Shown here: positions 1-8,255 of the stretch, in pieces
Layout: every line of letters starts with the position of its first letter
Position numbering within the stretch: the stretch's first letter is position 1
Assembly (NCBI GenBank): GCA_963803115.1
Contig: CAWDLN010000015.1
Coordinates: forward strand, 62,001 to 126,000
From: DATBGZ01 sp963803115
GTDB taxonomy: Bacteria > Actinomycetota > Actinomycetes > Mycobacteriales > Micromonosporaceae
Direction: 5' to 3'
DNA length: 64,000 bases
Made by a program: the position numbers and the translations under genes
The notes under the pieces: model-generated
What the model was told of the DNA's origin: nothing
Seen by the model: only the letters and a program-made list of their open reading frames with translations
Database searches by the model: none

Positions 1-146
1 TTTCCCGTCGCGACGTAGAGCCGGCCGGAATGCCACCTCGCCTCTGGTTCGCCGTTGCGAGCAGCGCCACAGCCTGAAAACGCGGTGACCGCAAGGGCGC
101 CAACGCCACCCATCAGAAGCGAGCGCCGATTCAGTCGTCTAAGCAT
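1..146 (-). CDS. TAXI-family solute-binding lipoprotein, N-terminus only (cut by window edge)
   Basis: Only the first 48 codons are in the window. They encode an arginine-rich n-region (MLRRLNRRSLLMGG), a hydrophobic stretch and a lipobox-like F-S-G-C, so the mature protein is probably a membrane-anchored extracytoplasmic lipoprotein. The sequence then runs WHSGRLYVATG. That matches the start of mature TAXI (TRAP-associated extracytoplasmic immunogenic) binding proteins, and the second TAXI protein in this window has LRLATGPEGGVY at the same place. It is transcribed away from the response regulator gene. The family call rests on a short stretch and on the neighbouring paralogue. Confidence 0.6.
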   Translation of the reverse strand, partial: MLRRLNRRSLLMGGVGALAVTAFSGCGAARNGEPEARWHSGRLYVATG

Positions 147-315
147 GGCGCGAGGCTAGGTACGGGAACCCCGGTATCGAATCGTTGGTCACGAACACCT
201 TGAGCAAGTCCGGAGGTTCTCTCGGTCGTCGGCACGGCATGTGCCGACAGTCGAACGTGAAGAACTTGAGGAAACCGAGAGAATTTAGCCCGCAAACGAG
301 CCGTAGCATGTGCGA

Positions 316-984
316 ATGCGCGTGCTCGTTGTTGAGGACAGCCCTCGTGTAGCGAGAGGTCTCGAGATCGCGCTGCGAATGCGCGGCTACGAGGTCATGT
401 GCGCCGGCACGGTAGCCGACGCGCTTGCGGCGCCGCCTGCCGATCTTGTGCTTCTGGATCTGAAGTTGCCCGATGGCGACGGGCTCGATGTCTGCCGCAA
501 GCTCCGCCGGGAGGGCGATGTCGCGATCATCGCCGTCACCGCCCGAGGCGAGGAGCGGGAACGAGTCGACGGCCTGCACGCCGGCGCCGACGACTATGTG
601 GTGAAACCATTCGGCGTGGCGGAACTTACGGCGCGGATCGACGCGGTCATGCGGCGCGCCGCTCGCAATCCGGATCGCCGACCAACGGTGATCATCTGCG
701 GGTGCACCATCGACCTCGACTCGCACCGGGTTGAGGTCAACGGACGGGAGATCGCCTTGACCCGCAAGGAGTTCGAGCTCCTAGCAGCATTGGCGCGCCG
801 TCCTGGCGCGGTAGTCACTCGCGATCGCCTTTTGGCTGACGTGTGGCATACGACCTGGACAGGAAGCCCGCACACCGTTGAGGTCCATATCGCCGCCGTC
901 CGGGCGAAGCTCGGCGTGCCGCAACTGATCCAGACTGTTCGGGGCGTCGGGTACCGTCTGCGCACCGACGATAGCCAGCATTAG
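316..984 (+). CDS. OmpR/PhoB-family response regulator
   Basis: A 222-aa DNA-binding response regulator. The receiver domain (about 1-115) has the acidic pair E7-D8, the phospho-acceptor Asp48 in LLDLKLPDGDG, the switch Thr in VTARG and the Lys in VVKPF. The C-terminal winged helix (about 128-218) ends with the OmpR-type TVEVHIAAVRAKLG and TVRGVGYRLR motifs. ATG 316 gives the canonical start MRVLVVEDS; an in-frame GTG six bases upstream is possible. It lies 23 bp before a TAXI binding-protein gene on the same strand. The convergent histidine kinase at 1958-3373 is its likely partner, so the three genes probably form one sensory unit. Confidence 0.95.
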   Translation: MRVLVVEDSPRVARGLEIALRMRGYEVMCAGTVADALAAPPADLVLLDLKLPDGDGLDVCRKLRREGDVAIIAVTARGEERERVDGLHAGADDYVVKPFGVAELTARIDAVMRRAARNPDRRPTVIICGCTIDLDSHRVEVNGREIALTRKEFELLAALARRPGAVVTRDRLLADVWHTTWTGSPHTVEVHIAAVRAKLGVPQLIQTVRGVGYRLRTDDSQH

Positions 985-1007
985 CGACCCTCGCGGTGAG
1001 TCCGTCA

Positions 1008-1982
1008 ATGCGCGAAGTAACCCTGACCCGTCGGACGCTTCTCCTCACCGGACTGGGCATCACAGGAGCCGTCGCCGCGGGAGCGGCCGGTGCCGCGCTG
1101 GCCCTTCCGGACGATCAGCGTCAACCGGCGGCGGACCCGGCAGAGCTCCGGCTGGCGACCGGACCAGAAGGTGGCGTGTACCGGGTGATCGGCGGCGAAA
1201 TCGTGAAGATCCTCGCGGAACGATTCCCCAACAGTCGGGTCAATGCGATCCCAACAGGCGCATCGGTCGACAACCTCGCCCTGCTGGCGAGCGGGAGCAC
1301 GGAAATGGCACTCGCCTACCTCGACGCCACCGTCGCCGGGCTGGCCGCGGGAAGGCCCCACGATGTCACGGCGGTCGCCCGCCTGTACGACGCCTGGATG
1401 CACGTGATCGTGCTGTCGTCGAGTCCGATGCGAAGCTTCCTGGATCTGGACGGTCGGATGATCACCGCCGGCGCGGCCGGATCTGGCACTCGGTTCACCA
1501 CCGATCGGCTCATCGACATCGCGAACATCCGGCCGCAGATCATCGATGCCAGCCAGGCCAGGGGTGCCGAACTGCTCGTCAGCGGCCGTGTCGACGCGAT
1601 GCTGTCCCTCACCGGCGTGCCGACGCCGGCCGTCACCACGCTCGCCAACAGCCTTCGGGTACGGCTGATACCGATCGGCTCGTACGCCGACGCCATGCAG
1701 ACCCGGTACGGTGCGTACTACATGCCGGCGCCGTTGCCCTCCTCGATCTACCCGAACGTCGACGCAACCGAGACGTTCACGACTCCGAACTTGCTACTGG
1801 CTCGTCCTGATCTACCGGAGGCAGTGGTCGAGGTCGTTGCCGACATGCTGTTCACGCAGCGCGATCGGATCGCCCGCAGTCATCCAGAGGCGAACCGGAT
1901 CAATGTTCGTACCGCCATCGCCACCGCGCCGGTCCGCCTGCATCCAGGCGCGGTGCGTTACTTCCGCTCGGCAAAGCCCTGA
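1008..1982 (+). CDS. TAXI-family solute-binding protein
   Basis: About 324 aa. The N-terminus has paired arginines (LTRRTLLLTG) before a hydrophobic Ala/Gly-rich segment, a likely Tat- or Sec-type export signal. The mature part begins with LRLATGPEGGVYRVIG and continues with VNAIPTGASVDNLALLASG, the ligand-binding signature of TRAP-associated TAXI receptors. No TRAP permease gene (fused DctQM type) is present in the window. The gene sits between a response regulator and a histidine kinase, so a role as extracytoplasmic sensor for the kinase is more likely than transport. Its last 25 bp overlap the 3' end of the convergent kinase gene. An alternative GTG start lies at 996. Confidence 0.85.
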   Translation: MREVTLTRRTLLLTGLGITGAVAAGAAGAALALPDDQRQPAADPAELRLATGPEGGVYRVIGGEIVKILAERFPNSRVNAIPTGASVDNLALLASGSTEMALAYLDATVAGLAAGRPHDVTAVARLYDAWMHVIVLSSSPMRSFLDLDGRMITAGAAGSGTRFTTDRLIDIANIRPQIIDASQARGAELLVSGRVDAMLSLTGVPTPAVTTLANSLRVRLIPIGSYADAMQTRYGAYYMPAPLPSSIYPNVDATETFTTPNLLLARPDLPEAVVEVVADMLFTQRDRIARSHPEANRINVRTAIATAPVRLHPGAVRYFRSAKP

Positions 1983-3373
1983 TCAACGGAGACCACATCA
2001 GCGGCTGGCAAGCAGATCCGCGCCTCGAGCCCGGTCGGGTGGGCCGGGCAAAGCGTGAGCCGCCCGCCCCAGGCCGCGACGAGCTCCCGACAGATCGCCA
2101 GCCCAAGCCCGGTCCCCGGCACATCGGCATGCGCCCGCCCCCGCCAAAAGCGTTCACTCGCCATCACCAGCTCGTCGTCGGCCAGGCCCATCCCGTCGTC
2201 ACTCACTGACACCGTGACTTCAGTCCCGGACCGTACCGCCGTCACCCGTACTGTCGTTGCACCGCTGAGCCGACATGCGTTGCCGATGAGCTCATCGAGC
2301 AGGTTGCCGAGCGCATCGGCGGGTGCGTATGTGGCCAGACCGTCGGGTGGTCGGTCCGGAATGTCGACCACCAGTTTCATGCCGGCCGCCTCCGCCACGC
2401 GTTGCCAGCGCGTGCCACGGCTCTCAAACATTCCCGTCACCGGTTGTGGCGCCGTAGCCAAAGCCGCTCCCTCGATGAGTGTCAACGCGAGCAAGTGGTC
2501 GACGACGTGGCCCATCTCCGCCACCTCGGTCTGCGCGATTTCGTGCAACTCCCGCCCGGATGGCCTCAGGTGTTCGGAGAGGTTGTCCACCGCGAGGTGG
2601 AGACTGGCTAACGGGTTGCGGAGCTGGTGCGAGGCGTCGGCGACAAACGTGCGCTGTCGCCCTAGCGTTCGGGCGACGGTTTCGATCATCGTGTTGAAGG
2701 AACCGACCAGCCGGCGCAACTCGAGCGGCCCGGAGACGGTGACCGCCCGCGCATCGATGCGGCCGGCGGCGATGGCCACAGTCGCGCGGTCAAGATCTCG
2801 GACCGGTCGCAGCACCCATCGTGCCAGCAGCAAGCTGGCCACTACGGCCAATCCGAAGAGCACACCACCAACGCCGGCCAGTTCATCCCACCGTTGCAGA
2901 ATCGTCGACGCGAGATGCCCGGTCGGCGACACCGTCACCACCGCCGCCACCACGCCCGTGTCGCGGCCCACCGGCTCGACGATCACTATCGGATCATGGC
3001 GCCAGGGCGATCCGGCGGTGATGCGCTCGTTGCGGTACCCGGCGAACGCGGCAGTCAGACCTGCGCGAACCTCCGGGGTATCGGCATCGAATGACTCACG
3101 CGACGTCATCAATAGTCGACCGTCGATGGCAAACAGCGCCACCGCCACCCCGTACACCTCGTCGTACCGCTTGATCTCGGCCGTCAGCGCGGCGACATTG
3201 TTGCGGCGCAATGAATCGTCTGCCAAGGCGGCGAAACGAGCGGCGTCGGCAAGGCGGTCCAGATAGACCACTTGGGTCTCGCGCTCGGCGATGTTCACGG
3301 CCAGCGGTACGCCAAGAGCCACGAACAATGCCGCCCAAAGCGGCACAAGGACTACCAGAAGGCGACGCAGCAT
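1958..3373 (-). CDS. Sensor histidine kinase
   Basis: A 471-aa membrane kinase. TM1 is at about 4-27, followed by an extracytoplasmic sensor domain of roughly 135 aa. TM2 is near 165-188 (VGGVLFGLAVVASLLLA) and is followed by a HAMP domain. HisKA carries the phospho-acceptor His in DASHQLRNPLASL (about residue 250). The HATPase_c domain has the N box (ELIGNAC), G1 (DDGMGL) and G2 (GTGLGL). It faces the response-regulator/TAXI pair tail to tail, with a 25-bp overlap of coding ends. The sensor domain could read out the adjacent TAXI protein; that is inference. A decayed response-regulator fragment lies directly upstream on the same strand, suggesting the kinase once had its own co-transcribed regulator. 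Confidence 0.93.
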   Translation of the reverse strand: MLRRLLVVLVPLWAALFVALGVPLAVNIAERETQVVYLDRLADAARFAALADDSLRRNNVAALTAEIKRYDEVYGVAVALFAIDGRLLMTSRESFDADTPEVRAGLTAAFAGYRNERITAGSPWRHDPIVIVEPVGRDTGVVAAVVTVSPTGHLASTILQRWDELAGVGGVLFGLAVVASLLLARWVLRPVRDLDRATVAIAAGRIDARAVTVSGPLELRRLVGSFNTMIETVARTLGRQRTFVADASHQLRNPLASLHLAVDNLSEHLRPSGRELHEIAQTEVAEMGHVVDHLLALTLIEGAALATAPQPVTGMFESRGTRWQRVAEAAGMKLVVDIPDRPPDGLATYAPADALGNLLDELIGNACRLSGATTVRVTAVRSGTEVTVSVSDDGMGLADDELVMASERFWRGRAHADVPGTGLGLAICRELVAAWGGRLTLCPAHPTGLEARICLPAADVVSVDQGFAERK

Positions 3374-3455
3374 CGCAACCCATCCCCACGCTGAATCTGT
3401 GCCCAGCTACTCCCTCAAGATAGGACCGCCGGACATCGATGACCCGCCGCGAGAA

Positions 3456-3660
3456 TCAACTCCTGCTCAAGATGGCCGCCAGGCGCGCCCGCACGGTCTG
3501 GTCTGGACAGGTGCGCACTGCCGAGCTTGGCTCGCAACGTCACGTGGACCTCGACAGTACGAAGACTTCCGGTCCAGGTGGTCTGCCTCCAGATCTCTGC
3601 AAATCCTTGGACGTCCGGGCGCGGATCCGGTAATGGAAGGTCAGGGATGACAATGGCGGC
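3456..3660 (-). pseudogene. Remnant of an OmpR-family response regulator
   Basis: Read on the minus strand, this stretch encodes IWRQTTWTGSLRTVEVHV and then LRAKLGSAHL. This closely matches the C-terminal winged-helix segment of the regulator at 316-984 (VWHTTWTGSPHTVEVHIAAVRAKLG). After LRAKLG the match continues in another frame as QTVRARLAA before a stop, so at least one frameshift is present. Upstream of the match lies DLPLPDPRPDV, which may be a scrap of the receiver phosphorylation loop (DLKLPDGDGLDV), implying an internal deletion. It lies about 80 bp upstream of the kinase gene on the same strand, the usual place for a co-transcribed regulator. Confidence 0.7.
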
Positions 3661-4398
3661 GTGCCCTCCACCGCCCCCGGGTCGACCGCCGGCCCGACCC
3701 CGGCCCGCCACAACCCTCGGTGGGCCGTGGCCGAACGGGTCAGTGAGGGGTTGCGCGAACGCTGGGGGATCGACCTGCAAGCGATCGGTGTGCATGGGGC
3801 GCTCGCCCACGGCGACGACACGGACGTCAGCGACGTGGAACTCGTCGTGGTCACCCGCCGGGCCAGCGCCGGGCCGGTGCCCGGCACGCGTCGCATCGAA
3901 GGGGTCATCGTCGACCTCGGTGTGATCGCGGCCGATGAATATCTTCGGCACGCCCGCACGCTGACCACGTCCTGGCCGCTGGTGGCCGACCAGTACCTGA
4001 CCATCAAGGCACTCCACGATCCCGACGCGTGGTTGCCCCGACTCCGCGACGTCCACCTGACCCGGCTGGCGCAGGCGGAGGGTCAGGTCTTCGCCGCACT
4101 CGCCCGCGAGGCGTGGTGCCGGGCGACCATCGCGCACGGCAAGGCCCGCCGGATGGCCGAATGGTACGAGACAGAGGCGGCCATGGTGGTCCTCGCCGAG
4201 GCCCGGGTCGCGGTCGCCGTGGTCGACGGGCTGCTGACCCGGACCTACTTCCGCAACTCGGCCGACGCCGTCCGCCGGGCCGGGGTCGCGTCGTCGCACA
4301 TCTATGAACTTGGGGAACGCCTCACCACTCAGGCGGCGGAACTGGCTCGGCGGGGGCGCCCGGTCGACGGCGAGGTCGAGGACCTCCTCGGCCGCTAA
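3661..4398 (+). CDS. Nucleotidyltransferase-fold protein, kanamycin-nucleotidyltransferase-like
   Basis: About 245 aa from GTG 3661; the first 20 residues are low complexity, so a later start such as GTG 3727 is possible. Residues around GVHGALAHGDDTDVSDVEL match the GSxAxGD...SDxDxx signature of the Pol-beta-like nucleotidyltransferase fold. The first two acidic metal ligands fall within SDVEL, and a further Asp occurs in IVDLGVI. The helical C-terminal half (about 110-240) resembles the C-terminal domain of KNTase. Such proteins modify small molecules such as aminoglycosides, but the substrate cannot be read from the sequence. The gene stands alone, facing the ggt gene tail to tail with 15 bp between. 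Confidence 0.65.
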   Translation: MPSTAPGSTAGPTPARHNPRWAVAERVSEGLRERWGIDLQAIGVHGALAHGDDTDVSDVELVVVTRRASAGPVPGTRRIEGVIVDLGVIAADEYLRHARTLTTSWPLVADQYLTIKALHDPDAWLPRLRDVHLTRLAQAEGQVFAALAREAWCRATIAHGKARRMAEWYETEAAMVVLAEARVAVAVVDGLLTRTYFRNSADAVRRAGVASSHIYELGERLTTQAAELARRGRPVDGEVEDLLGR

Positions 4399-4413
4399 AC
4401 CTTGCCGGCTTGT

Positions 4414-6195
4414 CTAGCGACCCATCGCGTACCCATTGCCTCTGGGGTCCGCAGCCGCATGCAGCAAGCCGGTGCGGGCGTCGCGGCCGACCGCGCAGAG
4501 CCGGCCGAGCGACCATTCGCCCGTCAACACGACACGATGTCCCCGGCGGCGCAGTCCACTCACGACGGACTCCCCGATTCGGGACTCGACCACGAGTTCG
4601 CCGGGACGCGCCTGGCGAGGATAGAACGAGCTCACAACCGCGTTGCTCTGCCAGTTCGGCGCCTCAATCGCGTCCTGCAGCGGTAGGCCGCGCACGAGAT
4701 GCGACAGCAACATCATGAGCTGCCACTGGTCCTGTTGGTCGCCGCCGGGCGTCCCGCAGGCAAGCGCGGGTGATCCGTCACGATAGATCAGGGTCGGGCT
4801 AAGCGTGGTGCGCGGCCGCCGGCCCGGCACGAGGCTCGCCGGCAGCCCTTCCTCGAGCCAGCACATTTGCAGCCGGCTGCCGAGCGGGAACCCGACCGTC
4901 GGGACGACCGGCGAGCTCTGGAGCCAGCCGCCACTCGGAGTCGCGGACACCATGGTGCCCCAGCGGTCGACCACGTCGAGATGGCATGTGTCGCCGACCA
5001 CCACGCCGCCGCGGTCCACGGTGGGCTCACCAATCCCGGCCGCCATTGCGCCCGCCGTCGCCGGCGCACCGCCGAGGAGGTAGGTGGGTAGCCGAGGTTC
5101 TTGTCCGCCCGGGGAGCCAGGACGCAACTCGAGGCTGGCCAGGTCGCCGATCAGCCGCCGCCGCGCCGCGGTGTAGTCGGGGGACAGTAACGCCGTCAGC
5201 GGCGGCGTGAGCGCGTCGCCATACCAGGCTTCGCGGTCGGCGAAGGCGAGCTTGCCCGCTTCCACGGCATGGTGTATGCCCTCCACAGTGGACTGATCGA
5301 TGACGTCGTCGTCAAAGTCCTCGAGCAAGGCCAGTTGTTGAAGGAGCACGGGGCCCTGACCCCAGGCCTGCGTCTTGTGCACGACGACCCCGCGGAACGG
5401 GTATGCCGCGGTCGGCTCGTACGTGGCAGTGAACGCGGCGAGATCCGCTCCGGTGATCAGGCCCGGGTGACGGCCGTGCCCAGGGTGCCGGAACGCTCGG
5501 CGGCAAAAGGTGTCGATCTCCTGGGCGACGAAGCCCTCCTGCCACACCTGGCGCGCCTTTTCGATGCCGGCCTCGCGGTCGCCTCCGCAGGCCGCCTCGG
5601 CCTCGACCAGACGCCGATATGTCTGCGCGAGGGTCCGGTTGTGAAACAGCTGACCGGGGGCGGGTGGGACGCCTGCCGGGAGGTAGAGCTCGGCCGACGT
5701 GGTCCAATCCTCCGCGAAGAGCTCGCCCACCCGGCCGATCGTGTCTACCACGCCCTGCTGAAGCGGGTAACCGCGCTCGGCATAGGAGATCGCGTACTGC
5801 AGCACATCGGCCAGACGCCGGGTGCCGTGGTCGCGAAGCAATGTCAACCAGGCGACCACCGAACCCGGGACGGCGGCGGCCAGCGGACCGGCACCGGGTA
5901 TGAGCTCGAAGCCGAGATCACGGTAGCGCGCCGCAGTGGCGGCCGCTGGGGCCGGACCCTGTCCACACAGGACGGTGGGAGCACGATCGTCGGCTCGAGC
6001 GAAGATGAGCGGCAGGTCGCCGCCGGGACCGTTGAGGTGCGGCTCGACGACCTGCAGCGCGAAGCCGGCGGCCACGGCCGCGTCGAACGCGTTGCCGCCC
6101 TGCTCGAGCTCCGCCATGCCGGCCGCCGACGCGAGCCAATGCGTGGACGTCACCATGCCGAACGTTCCGGCGAGTTCTGGCCGCGTCGTGGTCAT
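4414..6195 (-). CDS. Gamma-glutamyltransferase family protein (Ntn hydrolase)
   Basis: A 593-aa GGT-type proenzyme. The N-terminal half carries the family core (GGNAFDAAVAAGFALQVVEP, GPGGD). The maturation site falls at GDTCHLDVVDRWGTMVSATPS, where the Thr after Gly-Asp aligns with the catalytic nucleophile of the small subunit. PSGGWLQSSPVV and a GTPGGD motif follow. No signal peptide is visible, unlike periplasmic GGTs, so cleavage is probably cytoplasmic. It is the last gene of the dpp-like ABC operon and its ATG overlaps the stop of the upstream ATPase gene by 4 bp, so it is translationally coupled. That argues for gamma-glutamyl peptides (glutathione-like compounds) as the imported substrate. 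Confidence 0.9.
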   Translation of the reverse strand: MTTTRPELAGTFGMVTSTHWLASAAGMAELEQGGNAFDAAVAAGFALQVVEPHLNGPGGDLPLIFARADDRAPTVLCGQGPAPAAATAARYRDLGFELIPGAGPLAAAVPGSVVAWLTLLRDHGTRRLADVLQYAISYAERGYPLQQGVVDTIGRVGELFAEDWTTSAELYLPAGVPPAPGQLFHNRTLAQTYRRLVEAEAACGGDREAGIEKARQVWQEGFVAQEIDTFCRRAFRHPGHGRHPGLITGADLAAFTATYEPTAAYPFRGVVVHKTQAWGQGPVLLQQLALLEDFDDDVIDQSTVEGIHHAVEAGKLAFADREAWYGDALTPPLTALLSPDYTAARRRLIGDLASLELRPGSPGGQEPRLPTYLLGGAPATAGAMAAGIGEPTVDRGGVVVGDTCHLDVVDRWGTMVSATPSGGWLQSSPVVPTVGFPLGSRLQMCWLEEGLPASLVPGRRPRTTLSPTLIYRDGSPALACGTPGGDQQDQWQLMMLLSHLVRGLPLQDAIEAPNWQSNAVVSSFYPRQARPGELVVESRIGESVVSGLRRRGHRVVLTGEWSLGRLCAVGRDARTGLLHAAADPRGNGYAMGR

Positions 6196-7217
6196 GTCGC
6201 GGTCTCCGCTTGAACACCGCGGCCGGCGGTCGCCGAGACGGCAGCCGGGTCGACGAGTCGGGGTCCGGTGCCGTCATCCGCGACCAGATGGCAGGCCACG
6301 AGTTCACCGGACGGTCCCACCGGCCGCAGCGCGGGAACGACGTGGGTGCACATCTCGACCGCGACCGGGCAGCGCGGATGGAACCGACAGCCCGATGGCG
6401 GAGCGATGGGGCTGGGTACCTCGCCGGACAGCACGATGCGGCGGCGGGTCCGCTGACGGACCGGATCGGGAATCGGCGCCGCCGACAGGAGCGCCTGCGT
6501 GTACGGATGCCGTGGCTGGGTAAACAGCGTGATCCGATCGGCCACCTCGACGAGCAGGCCGAGGTACATCACCGCGACCCGCTGCGCCAGAAACTCCACC
6601 GCGGCCAGGTCGTGTGTGATGAACAGGCACGCGAAGCCGAGGTCGACCTGCAGCCGGCCGATCAGGTTGAGCACCGCGGCCTGCACCGAGACGTCGAGGG
6701 CGGACGTCGGCTCGTCGGCCACCAACAATGACGGGCCGGCCGAGAGGGCGCGGGCCAGGCTGACGCGTTGCCGTTGCCCACCGGAGAGTTCGTGCGGGTA
6801 CCGACGCCCGACATCAGCCGGTAGGCCGACCTGGTCGAGCAGCTCGTCGACACGACCGCGCCGAACGTCCCGGGAGCCGATCCGGTGCAGCCGTAGGGGC
6901 TCGCCGACGATGTCCGCGACCGTCATTCGTGGGTTGAGCGACGAGGCCGGGTCCTGGAACACGATGTTGAAGTCCCGGCGTAGTGGTCGCAGCTTCCGGC
7001 GACCGAGCCGGGAGATGTCGGTGCCATTGATCTTGACTGCGCCGCTCGTCAACGGGACCAGCCGGGTGACACACCGACCGAGGGTGCTTTTGCCGCTGCC
7101 GGATTCGCCGACCAGACCGAGAACTTCCCCGGTGCCGACGGTGAGGCTGACACCATCCACGGCCCGGACCGGTCCGAAGTGCTTGACGAGGTCGACCACC
7201 TCCAGCGTCGGAGTCAC
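6192..7217 (-). CDS. Oligopeptide-type ABC transporter ATPase (DppF/OppF-like)
   Basis: A 341-aa ATPase with Walker A GESGSGKST, Q-loop, signature LSGGQRQR, Walker B LLVADEP and the switch His in FITHDLAAV. The C-terminal oligopeptide-transporter extension carries the Cys-containing motif CRFHPRCPVAVEMC. The start is GTG 7217, which overlaps the TGA of the preceding ATPase gene (GTGA); upstream in-frame codons are antisense-like sequence lacking family similarity. It energises the two permeases of this operon together with its DppD-like partner. Confidence 0.93.
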   Translation of the reverse strand: MTPTLEVVDLVKHFGPVRAVDGVSLTVGTGEVLGLVGESGSGKSTLGRCVTRLVPLTSGAVKINGTDISRLGRRKLRPLRRDFNIVFQDPASSLNPRMTVADIVGEPLRLHRIGSRDVRRGRVDELLDQVGLPADVGRRYPHELSGGQRQRVSLARALSAGPSLLVADEPTSALDVSVQAAVLNLIGRLQVDLGFACLFITHDLAAVEFLAQRVAVMYLGLLVEVADRITLFTQPRHPYTQALLSAAPIPDPVRQRTRRRIVLSGEVPSPIAPPSGCRFHPRCPVAVEMCTHVVPALRPVGPSGELVACHLVADDGTGPRLVDPAAVSATAGRGVQAETAT

Positions 7218-8245
7218 GGCGTCACCTCGGCTGGTCGCACCGCAAGCGGATGGAAGCAACGCACCAGGTGCCCGGCCGGCCCCGGCTCGAGCTCCGGCTT
7301 GTGCGACCGGCATAGCTGGTCGGCGTACTCGCAACGGTCGGCGAACGTGCAGGCCTCGGGCGACCAACGCATGGTTGGCACCCGGCCCGGAATCTCCCGC
7401 AGGCCGCCAGTCCGCCGCTCCGGGTTGGGAACCGCCTCGAGCAGGCCGCGGGTGTATGGATGATTGTGCCGCGCGAACAGCGCTTCCGTGTGCGCCTCCT
7501 CGATGGTCCGCCCGGCATACATGACGACGACCCGGTCGGCCAGGTCGGCCACCACGCCGAGATCGTGCGTGATGAGCAAAACCGCCGTTCCGATCTCGGC
7601 CCGCAGGTCGCGCAACACGTCCAGGATGCCGGCCTGCACGGTGACATCGAGCGCTGTCGTGGGCTCGTCGGCGATGAGCAGGCGCGGTCGACAGGCGACC
7701 GCCATCGCGATCATTACCCGCTGGCGCATGCCACCGGAGAGTTGATGCGGGTACTCACCCAGGCGTCGTTCCGGCAGCGGTATGCCGACGAGGTCAAGTA
7801 GTCCGGCCGCGCGCCGCATCGCTGCCGCGCCACGAATCCGTTGGTGCCGGTGCAGCACCTCGCCGAGTTGTCGTCCCACCGTCAGTACCGGATTGAGCGA
7901 TGTCATCGGCTCCTGGAACACGTAGGCGATGTCCCGACCGCGCACATCACGCAGATCGGATTCGGGCAGGTTGAGCAGTGACTGGTCGCCGAGGCGGACC
8001 GAACCGGTTATCGAGGCGCTGCGCGGCAACAGCCGGGTCAAGGCCATAGCCGTGACGCTCTTGCCGCAGCCGGACTCGCCAACCAGGGCCAGCACCTCCC
8101 GTTCGGCGACCTCGAAGCTGACCGCGTCGGCCGCGAGCACGGGGCCGTCCTCAGTGCGGAAACGGACGCTCAGGTCTCGTACCGTCAACAGCGCGTTGCC
8201 CACTGTGGACAGGCTCGTGGCTCGGGTCATGGCGGGGTAGGTCAT
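7214..8245 (-). CDS. Oligopeptide-type ABC transporter ATPase (DppD/OppD-like)
   Basis: A 343-aa ATPase partner of the downstream DppF-like protein. Walker A is GESGCGKS, the signature is LSGGMRQR, Walker B is LLIADEP and the switch His lies in LITHDLGVV. The oligopeptide C-terminal domain has the CTFADRCEYADQLC cysteine motif. ATG 8245 (MTYPAMTR) follows the stop of the dppC-like gene by 10 bp; a second ATG at 8230 is possible. Confidence 0.93.
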   Translation of the reverse strand: MTYPAMTRATSLSTVGNALLTVRDLSVRFRTEDGPVLAADAVSFEVAEREVLALVGESGCGKSVTAMALTRLLPRSASITGSVRLGDQSLLNLPESDLRDVRGRDIAYVFQEPMTSLNPVLTVGRQLGEVLHRHQRIRGAAAMRRAAGLLDLVGIPLPERRLGEYPHQLSGGMRQRVMIAMAVACRPRLLIADEPTTALDVTVQAGILDVLRDLRAEIGTAVLLITHDLGVVADLADRVVVMYAGRTIEEAHTEALFARHNHPYTRGLLEAVPNPERRTGGLREIPGRVPTMRWSPEACTFADRCEYADQLCRSHKPELEPGPAGHLVRCFHPLAVRPAEVTP

Positions 8246-8255
8246 CGTGGGTCTC

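Noticed and set aside
2055..3266. Long plus-strand open frame of about 400 codons
   Set aside because: It is antisense to the histidine kinase; the translation is Ser/Arg/Pro-rich with no domain signature, as expected for a GC-rich shadow frame.
5269..6213. Plus-strand open frame of 314 codons
   Set aside because: It is antisense to the gamma-glutamyltransferase gene, which has full family motifs.
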